From assembly GCA_016794425.1 (NCBI GenBank), contig JAEUHR010000020.1, forward strand, positions 50,773-114,772: a DNA stretch of 64,000 nucleotides. The letters run 5' to 3'. The DNA is from Planctomycetota bacterium (GTDB taxonomy: Bacteria; Planctomycetota; UBA1135; UBA2386). Below the pieces are notes generated by a model. The model was not told the DNA's origin and made no database searches. It saw nothing but the letters and a program-made list of their open reading frames with translations. Positions 24,693-32,514 of the stretch are shown here, in pieces. Every line of letters begins with the position of its first letter. The first letter of the stretch is position 1. A program made the translations under genes and the position numbers.

Positions 24693-25180
24693 CCGCCGCG
24701 CACCGGCAGCGGCGTCGCGCGCAGCCAGGTCACGGTCTTGGCCTCTCCGAGCCCGAACGCGCGCGCGTCGAGCCACAGCCACGGACCGTCCGAGTTCGCC
24801 GGGCCGCCGCTGACCGGCAGCGTCTGCGCGGTCTCGGCCAGCAGAGCGGTGCCGTCCTGCAGCCGGCCGCGCACCCGCAGCTCGATGCCGCCGAGGCCCA
24901 TGTTGTTCTTGATCACGCCGTCGGCGACGGCGCGCAGGTCGATCGGCTGCGGCCGTTCGATGCGCACGCGGCAGAGCTGGCGGTCCAGATCGATCTGCGG
25001 GGTGGAGCCGAACCGGCTCTCGAAGAACTGCTGCAGGCCCAGCAGTTCCTCGTTTCAGGTTCAACCCTGCAGCTGGATCTCGAAGAACGCGAAGTCGGTC
25101 GGCTGCGGCGCGATGTCGACGCCGGGCGCGAGGCACGCGGCCAGTGCCGCCAGCGGCAGCAGGTACGAGGAGGAGCGCAT
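24689..25180 (-). CDS. Lipoprotein gene with two in-frame TGA codons (candidate selenoprotein or disrupted gene)
   Basis: Read through, this frame is 163 residues. It starts with a lipoprotein signal (LAALAAC, Cys16) at an ATG that directly follows the beta-barrel stop. Codons 40 and 42 are TGA (25061-25063 and 25055-25057), separated by one Thr codon. Codon use on both sides is typical of the genome and the frame is continuous to the TAG at 24689, so it was one gene. Either UGA is read as selenocysteine (motif U-T-U; see the hairpin at 25025-25048), or a pair of compensating indels broke a Gly-Cys-Asn-Leu-Asn sequence by mutation or sequencing error. The downstream part alone (GTG at 24967) has no signal or ribosome-binding site. 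Domain not recognised. Confidence 0.6.
25025..25063 (-). promoter_or_regulatory. SECIS-like hairpin after two in-frame TGA codons
   Basis: On the minus strand a perfect 9-bp stem (GAACTGCTG / CAGCAGTTC) closes a 6-base loop GGCCTG. The loop begins 21 bases after the first TGA and 15 bases after the second. Known bacterial SECIS elements have a short upper stem, a small loop with G in its first two positions and a UGA-to-loop distance of roughly 16-37 bases, so the first TGA fits and the second is borderline. Caution: Leu-Leu and Gln-Gln codons (CTGCTG, CAGCAG) are complementary and can form such stems by chance. Confidence 0.4.
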
Positions 25181-26074
25181 TCAGAAACGGTAGCCCATCG
25201 ACGTCAGCGCGGTCCAGTCGCGGTCGAGCTGCGCGCCGTTCGCGTCGCGCCACAGCGGCACTTCGACGCCGAGCTGCAGGTCGATCGCAGGCCGCGGTCG
25301 GAACGCCCAGGTGACGCCGGCGGTCAGTTGCTGGCCGCCGGTGTCGGCAAGCCGCGCGTGGTCCAGCGTGTCGCGCTGCTCGTCGCGCCAGCGCAGCAGC
25401 AGATCGAGCCGCATGAACGGCCCCGGGTACGGCTCGAGCCAGAACCGGTTGCCGACCGCGAGCTCCGCGAACAGCGCATCGCCGCGCTGGTCGCCGTCGC
25501 CGTCGCTGTCGGTGTGCAGCGTGTAGAGCACCGCCGCGTTGAAGCGCCAGCGGCCGGGCTCCGGCGTGATCGCGACGCCGATCGACGGATCGACGCCGCC
25601 GCTGCCGACCTGCTGTTCGGGCTCGAAGTCGAGGCCGCTGGCGCCGGCATCGTCCTCGCCGGTCGGCAGCGAGACGTGCAGCAGCAGCGCGCTGTTGATC
25701 GAAGCACCGCGCGTGTCCCAGCGGTGGAATCGCCACTTGGCCAGCAGCTCGAGGTCGCCGACACCGGCGGTCACCTGCTGGCCGGTCGCCGACTCGGTCT
25801 CGACGTCGGCATACGGCAGCGCGATGCCGAGCTGCAGGTCGTTGCGCAGCCCGTGCAGCCACGCCAGCGTCGTGGTCGAACGGAAGCGGTGGCTCGCGGC
25901 CGGATCGACCTCGCGCCGGCTGCCGCGACGCAGCACTTCCTCGCGGTCGAGCTCGTGCGAGACGCTGATCAGGTTGCCACCGTCGTAGAGCGTCTCACCG
26001 TCGAGGTCGTCGAGCACGTTCTGGGCCGGCAGCACGGCGGCGGCGGCGAACAGGACGAGCGCGGACCTGGGCAT
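25181..26074 (-). CDS. Outer-membrane beta-barrel protein
   Basis: 297 residues. A signal peptide (residues 1 to about 18, ending LPAQ) precedes alternating hydrophobic strands through to the C-terminal Phe (SMGYRF*), the usual end of a BAM-inserted barrel. Patterns such as LQLGIALPYADVE and LLAKWRFHRWDTRGASINSALLLHVSLPTGED resemble the transporter/MetA-pathway barrel family. It lies 18 bases after the batD/E stop and abuts the lipoprotein gene (TGA followed at once by ATG), so the two may act together at the outer membrane. Confidence 0.78.
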   Translation of the reverse strand: MPRSALVLFAAAAVLPAQNVLDDLDGETLYDGGNLISVSHELDREEVLRRGSRREVDPAASHRFRSTTTLAWLHGLRNDLQLGIALPYADVETESATGQQVTAGVGDLELLAKWRFHRWDTRGASINSALLLHVSLPTGEDDAGASGLDFEPEQQVGSGGVDPSIGVAITPEPGRWRFNAAVLYTLHTDSDGDGDQRGDALFAELAVGNRFWLEPYPGPFMRLDLLLRWRDEQRDTLDHARLADTGGQQLTAGVTWAFRPRPAIDLQLGVEVPLWRDANGAQLDRDWTALTSMGYRF

Positions 26075-26092
26075 GGCCCACGTGTACCGCGG

Positions 26093-28582
26093 TCATTCGA
26101 CCACGGCCACCGCAGCGCGCGGCGCGAAACCGATCCGGTCGCCGGCGGCGACGCGCACGAACGTGCCGGCCGCGGAGCCGAGCAGCGCGACCTCGACGCC
26201 GGGCCGCACGGTCGCCACCGGCGCGAGCCCCTCGCGCGGTTCCGACACCAGTTCGAGCTTCTGCAGCGCGATCGCGCGCGGCGGCCGGTTCGGGGCCCAC
26301 CACAACAGGTCCAGCGCGACCACCGTCGCCGGCACCAGCACCAGCGCGCCGACCCAGCGCGCGCCGACGCGGCGCCAGCCGAGCACCAGGCAGCCCGCCG
26401 CCAGCAGCATGCCGAGCACACACAGCGCGAGGCGTTCGACCGGCTGGAAGCGGTCGCGCAGCGCGACCAGCTCGGCCAGGAACCCGCCGGCGCCGTCGTC
26501 GAGTTGCAGCCGCCGCTGGACCAGCGCGAGGTTCGCCAGCAGTTCCGCGTCGCGCGGCAGCCCCAGGCGCGCGTTCTCGTAGGCCCACCGCGCGCGCGGC
26601 AGGTCACCGAGCCGGAACCAGCCGTTGCCGGCGGCCTGCCACAGGCGCCGGTCCGCGGTCGCCGCGGCGGACTGCGCGAACGCCGCGACGGCGTCCTGGT
26701 AGGCACCGGCCCGGTACGACGCGACGGCCGGCGCCGCGACCGCGGCGACGTCGGCGACACCGGTGCGGTCGCCGCAGGCGGTGCCCAGCAGCAGCAGCGG
26801 CAGCACCAGCAGCAGCGCCCGCGCGCCTTTGCCGAACTGCGCGCCGTCGAGCCGCCGCACGAGTTCCAGCACGGTCGCGGCGGCGAGCGGCGCCCCACCG
26901 CCGTAGCGCGACGCAGTGCCGCGTTCGACCGCGGCCGCGACCTCGGCGGCGAACGGCGCCGCGAGCCCGGCGGCTTCGAGCCGCTGCGGCAGGTCCGGCG
27001 CGATCACGGCCGCGGCCGGCACACCGAGCCGGTCGCCGAGGTAGGCCGCGAGCGCGTCGAGCGGATCGCCACCGGCCGCGAGTGACCGCTGGCACGCCCT
27101 GGCGGCCCCACGCGCCCGCTGCGCCGCCGGATCGGCCGCGCGCCGCTGCGCCGCGCGCCGCACGAACGCGACCAGCGCGACCAGCAGCCACGGACCGAGC
27201 ACAGCGGCCCAGCCCCACCACGGGTGGACCGGGTAGCGCCGCCGCGGCGGCCCGTCGAAGTCGGGCAGGTCGAACACGTCGTCGACGCCCGGCACGACCG
27301 GCGCGGCGGTGTCGTCGGCGAGCGGCGCCAGCGTCTCGCCGTTCTCGAGCGGCTTGACCACCAGCGGCAGCGCCGGCGTCGCCACCTCGACGAACCGCTC
27401 GACGCCCGGCGTCGTGTCGAAGAAGTTCCACGCGATCGACGGCACCTGCCGCACGTCGGCCGACAGCGGCAGCAGGTCGTAGGTCACGACGACGCCGTCG
27501 GCGCTGCGCACCGCCTCGGCCTGGCCGAGCTTGTGGAAGCCGTCCAGCCCGTCGAGTTCGGGCAGCCGCAGGAACTCGAAGTTGCCGCGGCCGCGCACCG
27601 ACAGCTCGAGCTTGACCGAGCCGCCGACCTTGACCGTGTCCTTGTCGAGCTTCGCGTCGAGCGTGAACCGGCCCACCGCACCGTAGTACGGCGTCGGCCG
27701 CCCCTGCTCGGGGATCGGCAGCACCTCGAGCACCAGCGGTTTGCCGTAGACGTAGTAGTTCTCGGCCTGCGCGCCGCGGCGGCCACCGAACACGTCGGGC
27801 TGGCCCTCGCGCAGCAGCACCTGGTAGCGCAGCAGCGGCGCCGAGAGCTCGATGCGGCCGATGCGCGTCGGCAGGAACGAACGCTCGAACCGGTAGCGGT
27901 GCCAGCGCTGGCCCGTGCGTTCGTGGTCGCCCTCGAACCAGACCTGCTGCAGCTTCTGGTTGGCGACCATCAGCCGCACGTCGCCGGTCGGCTGCGGCAT
28001 CGAGATCGACTCGCCGCCGGGGAAGTCGTCGAGCCACGGCGCCTGCACCTCGACGTCGAGGTAGCGGTAGCGCTGGTGCACGCCCTGCACGAGCCGCAGC
28101 CCCGGCTCGATGCCGAGGTCGACCGCGATGCGCACCGGTTCGTGCACGTAGACGCGCTGCGGCTCGACGCGCACGTCGAGCCACGCCAGCTCCTCGCCGC
28201 GCAGGTCCTTCTTGGCCTCGAGCCGCAGCTCCGGCGTCATCTGTTCGCGCGTGCCGGTCCAGATCGGGAACGGCGGCACCGCGAACACACCGTCGCGCGC
28301 GGGCCGCAGCTGCAGCACGAACGACACGCCGACCTTCTCGGTCAGCGTGCGCCCGTCGAAGAACGTGTAGCTGCTGCGCTGCGGCGGCGACAACGTCAGT
28401 TCGAGCCCCGGCACGACCGGCAGCTTCGGCGTGCGCGGGTCGGCCTCGCGCCCTTCGATGCGGATCGTCACCTGCGCCTGGTCGCCGAGCCGCACGGTGC
28501 CGGGCGTCGGCCCCTCGACGCCCATCGTCTCCTGCGCCAGCGCAGCGGACACGAGCAGCAGCCAGCCGGCGAAAGCGCGCAT
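26093..28582 (-). CDS. BatD-BatE fusion, oxygen-tolerance membrane protein
   Basis: 829 residues. A signal peptide (1-16) precedes BatD-type beta-sandwich domains (about 20-440), ending in a membrane segment near 454-475. A helical cytoplasmic part follows (480-570), then a second hydrophobic segment with a Cys (near 584-598), TPR-like helices (610-690), two more membrane segments (about 717-737 and 746-762) and a C-terminal SH3-like domain (787-825). BatD and BatE (TPR plus SH3) are separate proteins in Bacteroidetes and Leptospira, so this is a fusion. Bat proteins have been linked to aerotolerance or envelope stress. The ATG overlaps the batC stop (TGATG). Confidence 0.82.
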   Translation of the reverse strand: MRAFAGWLLLVSAALAQETMGVEGPTPGTVRLGDQAQVTIRIEGREADPRTPKLPVVPGLELTLSPPQRSSYTFFDGRTLTEKVGVSFVLQLRPARDGVFAVPPFPIWTGTREQMTPELRLEAKKDLRGEELAWLDVRVEPQRVYVHEPVRIAVDLGIEPGLRLVQGVHQRYRYLDVEVQAPWLDDFPGGESISMPQPTGDVRLMVANQKLQQVWFEGDHERTGQRWHRYRFERSFLPTRIGRIELSAPLLRYQVLLREGQPDVFGGRRGAQAENYYVYGKPLVLEVLPIPEQGRPTPYYGAVGRFTLDAKLDKDTVKVGGSVKLELSVRGRGNFEFLRLPELDGLDGFHKLGQAEAVRSADGVVVTYDLLPLSADVRQVPSIAWNFFDTTPGVERFVEVATPALPLVVKPLENGETLAPLADDTAAPVVPGVDDVFDLPDFDGPPRRRYPVHPWWGWAAVLGPWLLVALVAFVRRAAQRRAADPAAQRARGAARACQRSLAAGGDPLDALAAYLGDRLGVPAAAVIAPDLPQRLEAAGLAAPFAAEVAAAVERGTASRYGGGAPLAAATVLELVRRLDGAQFGKGARALLLVLPLLLLGTACGDRTGVADVAAVAAPAVASYRAGAYQDAVAAFAQSAAATADRRLWQAAGNGWFRLGDLPRARWAYENARLGLPRDAELLANLALVQRRLQLDDGAGGFLAELVALRDRFQPVERLALCVLGMLLAAGCLVLGWRRVGARWVGALVLVPATVVALDLLWWAPNRPPRAIALQKLELVSEPREGLAPVATVRPGVEVALLGSAAGTFVRVAAGDRIGFAPRAAVAVVE

Positions 28583-29613
28583 CACCAGTCGCGCTCCACC
28601 GGCCGGCGCTGGCTGCGGCCGCGAGCCCGCAGCTGCTGCAGCTGGCCGTCGAGCTGCTTCAGCTGTTCGAGCAGGCGCTGCGCCTGCTCCGGCGTCAGCT
28701 CCTTGCCCTCGGCGGCTTCGCCGGGCGCATCGGCACGGGGCGTCCCGTTGGCGGGCTTCGGCTGGTCCGGCGCGGGCTGGTCCGGCGACGGCTGGTCCGG
28801 CGGCTGCGGGTCCTGCTGCGGCGCCGGCTTGGCGCGGTCCTGGTCGCCCTGCTGCGGCGGGTCGCCGGGTCGGGGCTGCTGCTGGTCCGGCTGCTTCGGC
28901 TCCTGTTGCTTCTGCTGCTGGTCCTGCTGGTCCTGCTGCTGCTGGTCGTTCGGTGCGTCGTTCGGTTGCTGGTCGTCCTGCTTCTTCTCGTCCTGCTTCT
29001 TCTCGTTCTGCTGCTGCTCGTCCTGCGGCTTCTCGTCCTGCTGCTGTGGGTCCTCCTTCGGCTGGCGCTGCTGTTCGAGCTGCTCGATCTTCTGCTGCAG
29101 TTCGTCGACGTAGCGCAACGTGCGCTCGGTGTTGCGGCGCAGTTCCGGTGACGGCCGCGCCGCGGCGCCGGCGACGAAGTGGTCCAGTGCCTGCCGCGCC
29201 TTGTCCAGGGCCTGCCGCAGGCCGGGCAACGGATCCGCCGGCGCCGCCTGCGGATCGGCGGTCGCGGCCGGCGGCGCGGTGCCGGCGCCGAGCGCATTGG
29301 CGGCGGCTTCGAGCTGCTGCGCCTCGGCGAAGCGCACCGCGCCGAGCAGGCCGCGGTGCAGGTCGACGCGCGGTTCGGCGGCGGTCGCCGCGTAGGTCTC
29401 GGCCGCGGTCTCGGCGGCGGCCAGGTCGCCGGCGCGCCACGCCGCGAGCGCGAGGTTCCACTGCACGTCGGCGGCGGCGCCGTCGTGCTCGATCGCGCGA
29501 CGGAACGCCGCGGTCGCCTCGGGGTACTTGCCGGCCTCGTAGAGCCGCAGACCCGCCTCACGGTCGCCGCCCTGCGGCGCCCACAGGCACGCGGCGATCA
29601 GCAGCGTCTTCAT
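28582..29613 (-). CDS. BatC-like TPR protein with Gln/Asp/Lys-rich region
   Basis: 343 residues. A short signal-like start (1-14) is followed by TPR helices (about 20-150) and a very low-complexity hydrophilic stretch (about 185-295) made almost only of Gln, Asp, Glu, Lys and Pro. A short helical segment follows (GKELTPEQAQRLLEQLKQL) and a basic end. TPR plus Q-rich tail next to BatA/BatB is the BatC layout. GGAGG lies 9 bases before the ATG, which overlaps the batB stop as ATGA. It probably scaffolds the VWA proteins. Confidence 0.8.
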   Translation of the reverse strand: MKTLLIAACLWAPQGGDREAGLRLYEAGKYPEATAAFRRAIEHDGAAADVQWNLALAAWRAGDLAAAETAAETYAATAAEPRVDLHRGLLGAVRFAEAQQLEAAANALGAGTAPPAATADPQAAPADPLPGLRQALDKARQALDHFVAGAAARPSPELRRNTERTLRYVDELQQKIEQLEQQRQPKEDPQQQDEKPQDEQQQNEKKQDEKKQDDQQPNDAPNDQQQQDQQDQQQKQQEPKQPDQQQPRPGDPPQQGDQDRAKPAPQQDPQPPDQPSPDQPAPDQPKPANGTPRADAPGEAAEGKELTPEQAQRLLEQLKQLDGQLQQLRARGRSQRRPVERDW

Positions 29614-30599
29614 CGGTGTCGTCCTCCGGCCATCGCGATCTCGAACAGTAGCAGCACCAGCAGCGGCAGCAGCACCCACTGGTAGCGCGCCCGCTTGCCG
29701 GTCTCGGTGCCGGCGTCGTAGCTGCGCTTCTGCATCGGCGCGAGCCGCTTCTCGTACAGCTCGACCAGCGGCAGCACCATCGCATCGGCGCGCAGGAACT
29801 CGCCGCCGGTCGCCGCGGCGACCGCGCGCAGGCTGTCCGGGTCCATGCGCGAGACCACCTCGGCGCCGGCCTGGTCGCGCAGGAACGACTCCGCGCCTTC
29901 GCCGGCGACCGTGATCTTGCTGCCCATCGAGCTGCCGTAGCCGACCGCGTGCACGACGATGCCACGGTCGGCCAGTTCGCCGGCCGCCTGCCGCCCGGCC
30001 CCGGCCAGGTCCTCGCCGTCGGTCAGCAGCACGACCGCCGTGGTCTTCGCCTCGGCCGCGTCGGCGGTCGCCAGCGCCTTGCGCAGCGCGGCCGCGAGGT
30101 CGGTGCCGCCGACCTTGATCGTGTCGGTGTCGACCTCGTCGAGCAGCGCCGCGAACGACGCCACGTCGTGCGTCAGCGGGATCCACAGCCGCGCCTCGCC
30201 GGCGAACACCACGAGGCCGATGCGGTCGCCGCCCTCGAGCCGCGGCAGCACCGCGCGCACGTCCTGCAGCGCGCGCTGCAGCCGCGACGGTTCGAGGTCG
30301 CGCGCCAGCATCGACCGCGACGTGTCGAGGCAGACGATCAGATCGAGGCCGCGCCGCTCCACCGCGATCGGTTCGTCGCCGAACCGCGGGTCCATCCAGC
30401 ACAGGAGCCCGAGTCCCAGCAGCGTCGCGAGCCGCAACGACGACCACAGCGGCCGCGCGGGCCCGCCGGTCGGCGCCGCGCCATAGCGCGCCGCGGCGCG
30501 GCGGGCGCGGTCGCACAGCGCCCACAACAGCGCCCAGGCGACCGGCAGCGCCAGCAGCCACGGCCACAGGTGCGCGCGGCCGAACACCAGTTCGTTCAC
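29610..30599 (-). CDS. batB: BatB-like VWA-domain membrane protein
   Basis: 329 residues. N-terminal membrane segments (about 10-28 and 55-70), a von Willebrand A domain (85-270) with an intact metal-binding motif DTSRSM (near 91) and TDGED (near 170), and a C-terminal membrane segment (about 308-325). GTG start overlapping the batA stop as GTGA. With batA and the TPR gene it forms the core of the Bat complex, whose VWA domains face the periplasm. Confidence 0.85.
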   Translation of the reverse strand: MNELVFGRAHLWPWLLALPVAWALLWALCDRARRAAARYGAAPTGGPARPLWSSLRLATLLGLGLLCWMDPRFGDEPIAVERRGLDLIVCLDTSRSMLARDLEPSRLQRALQDVRAVLPRLEGGDRIGLVVFAGEARLWIPLTHDVASFAALLDEVDTDTIKVGGTDLAAALRKALATADAAEAKTTAVVLLTDGEDLAGAGRQAAGELADRGIVVHAVGYGSSMGSKITVAGEGAESFLRDQAGAEVVSRMDPDSLRAVAAATGGEFLRADAMVLPLVELYEKRLAPMQKRSYDAGTETGKRARYQWVLLPLLVLLLFEIAMAGGRHR

Positions 30600-31576
30600 G
30601 GCGTCCTCCGGAACAGCAGCACGTCGGCGAGCAGCGCGAGCAGCAGCAGCGCCAGGCCGGCGGCGAGCGGCCACTCGAAGCGGTCGACGGTGCGGTAGCG
30701 CGGGTCCTCGAGTTCGGTCTTCTCGAGCGCGTCGATCTCGGCGTAGACCGCGGCCAGATCGGCGTCGGTGCGCGGCTCGAAGAACGCGCCGCCGGTCGTC
30801 GCCGCGATCTCGCGCAGCTCGGTGAAGTCGAGCGGCTGGTAGCCGAACGGCGTCGCGACGCCGTGGCCGAGCCCGATCGTGTGCACGCGCACACCCTGGT
30901 CCTTCGCCAGCTTCGCGGCGTCGAGCGGCGCGATGTCCTCGACGTTGTTCATGCCGTCGGTCAGCAGCACGACGACGCGCGCCTTCGCGGTGCTCTTCTG
31001 CAGCACCTGCACCGCCTTGCCGAGCCCGGCGCCGATCGCGGTCGCGTCCAGCTCGCTGCCCTCGGGCACGATGTCGAGCGCGCGCAGGAACGCGGTCAGC
31101 GCCTCCTGGTCCAGCGTCGGCGGGCAGCGCAGCTCGGCGAAGCGCGCGAACGCGACCAGCGCGACGCGGTCGTGCACACGGGCGCGCGCGAACTCCTCGG
31201 CCCGCGCGCGGGCCGCGTCCATGCGGCGCAGGCGCTCGCGCTCGTCCATGTCCTCGGACTTCATCGACGAGCTGGTGTCGACGACCAGCACGATGTCGAC
31301 GCCCTGCTCGCGCAGCGGCACGACCTCGCGCTGCACCGGCCGCGCCATCGCCACCGCGAGGCAGACGACCGATGCGATCCGGACCACCTGCGGCAGCCAG
31401 ACGAACCGCTGGCGCAGCGTCGGTCGCAGACCGGCGAACAGCGCCACCGCCGCGGTCGGCAGCGCCGCGCGCGGCCGCCACCAGCGCCACCACGCCGCCA
31501 GCAGCGCCAGCGGCGCCAGCAGCAGGAACCATGGGTCCAGCAGCGTGACCTCGCCGAACTGCAGCGTGGCACTCAT
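30596..31576 (-). CDS. batA: BatA-like VWA-domain membrane protein
   Basis: 326 residues. Two N-terminal membrane segments (about 15-32 and 60-80), a VWA domain with an intact MIDAS motif DTSSSM (near 98) and TDGMNN, and a C-terminal membrane segment (about 300-320). The paralogue batB follows immediately, a typical duplication. The ATG overlaps the upstream lipoprotein stop as ATGA. Some Planctomycetota and many Bacteroidetes have the same moxR-DUF58-batA-batB order. Confidence 0.87.
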   Translation of the reverse strand: MSATLQFGEVTLLDPWFLLLAPLALLAAWWRWWRPRAALPTAAVALFAGLRPTLRQRFVWLPQVVRIASVVCLAVAMARPVQREVVPLREQGVDIVLVVDTSSSMKSEDMDERERLRRMDAARARAEEFARARVHDRVALVAFARFAELRCPPTLDQEALTAFLRALDIVPEGSELDATAIGAGLGKAVQVLQKSTAKARVVVLLTDGMNNVEDIAPLDAAKLAKDQGVRVHTIGLGHGVATPFGYQPLDFTELREIAATTGGAFFEPRTDADLAAVYAEIDALEKTELEDPRYRTVDRFEWPLAAGLALLLLALLADVLLFRRTP

Positions 31577-32514
31577 GCGCTCGCTCCCGCCGGCTGCCGG
31601 TCGCCCGCGGTCGACGCGACGAACGCCTGCGCCAGCGCGAACGTCGCCAGGTGCTCCGCTTCGCCCGGTCGCGCGGCCGCGAACTTCACCAGGTCGCACG
31701 CCGACAGGAACTGCGCCAGTTCGCGCCGGTGTTCGCGCGCCAGCTGGTCGCCGGTCTCGAGTTCGCGCAGGAATTCCTCGGTCGTGCGCTCCGGCGCGCG
31801 CAGCGAGAAGCGCTCCTCGAGGTAGGTGCGCAGCACCAGGCTGACGTCGACGTAGAACGCCTCGACCTCGGCCGCCGTCGCGCGCGGCGCCGCGCGCAGC
31901 CGTTCGAGCGCGCGCAGCGCCTTCACGTGCGGCGGCTGCGCGACCGCGACCGGGTGCGGGCGGACGCGGCGGCGCTTGAGCGCGAAGAACCCGAGGCCGC
32001 CGAGCAGCAGCGCCAGGCCGGCGAGTGCGAGCCACAGCGCGGTGCGCGGCGGCGGCGGGAACGGCGCCCCGGGCGCCTCGATCGCCGGGTCGGCATCGGC
32101 CGCCAGCGAGGTCGTGACGGTCAGCGTCTGCTCGGGCGTCGTCGCGGTCGCCGAACCGTCGCTGGCCTCGGCCCGGAACGGCGGCAGCACGACGTCGCCG
32201 GGGCCGCGGATCGGCCGCAGCACGAACGTCGTGCGCTGCCAGACCCCGTCGCCGAACGGCCGTTCGGGCTCGTGCGTGCGTTCGACCAGGAACGCCGCCC
32301 GGTCGACGTCCGGCGCGAACTCGACCGTCAGCTCGCGCCGGCGCCACAGGTCCACCACGACCGCGACCGGCTCCAGCAGCTGCACCGAGGTCGGCTGCAC
32401 GTGCACGCGCAGGTCCAGCGGCGCGGTCGGCGGTTCGCGCCACGGCGGCACCGCCCGATCACACGCCGCGAGCGCCAGCAGCGCCAGCGACCACAGCGGC
32501 GCGCGCGCGGTCAC
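31573..32514 (-). CDS. Lipoprotein with DUF4381-like cytoplasmic tail
   Basis: 313 residues. A lipoprotein-type signal (LALAACDR, Cys18) starts a beta-rich periplasmic domain (20-150), followed by one membrane segment (about 163-181) and a helical cytoplasmic domain (200-313) with the pattern LVLRTYLEERFSLRAPERTTEEFL, as seen in DUF4381/BatD-type proteins beside batA. The GTG start overlaps the DUF58 stop as GTGA. Lipid anchor plus membrane helix is unusual, so Cys18 may not be lipidated. Confidence 0.75.
   Translation of the reverse strand: MTARAPLWSLALLALAACDRAVPPWREPPTAPLDLRVHVQPTSVQLLEPVAVVVDLWRRRELTVEFAPDVDRAAFLVERTHEPERPFGDGVWQRTTFVLRPIRGPGDVVLPPFRAEASDGSATATTPEQTLTVTTSLAADADPAIEAPGAPFPPPPRTALWLALAGLALLLGGLGFFALKRRRVRPHPVAVAQPPHVKALRALERLRAAPRATAAEVEAFYVDVSLVLRTYLEERFSLRAPERTTEEFLRELETGDQLAREHRRELAQFLSACDLVKFAAARPGEAEHLATFALAQAFVASTAGDRQPAGASA

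Noticed and set aside
24689..24967. Independent 92-residue gene starting at GTG 24967
   Set aside because: No ribosome-binding site, no signal peptide, and its frame continues upstream through two TGA codons into a lipoprotein signal, so it is treated as part of one gene.
28740..29060. CTG/CAG-rich stretch as a simple DNA repeat or CRISPR-like array
   Set aside because: The units are irregular and encode a Gln/Asp/Lys-rich segment in frame; there are no constant repeats with unique spacers.
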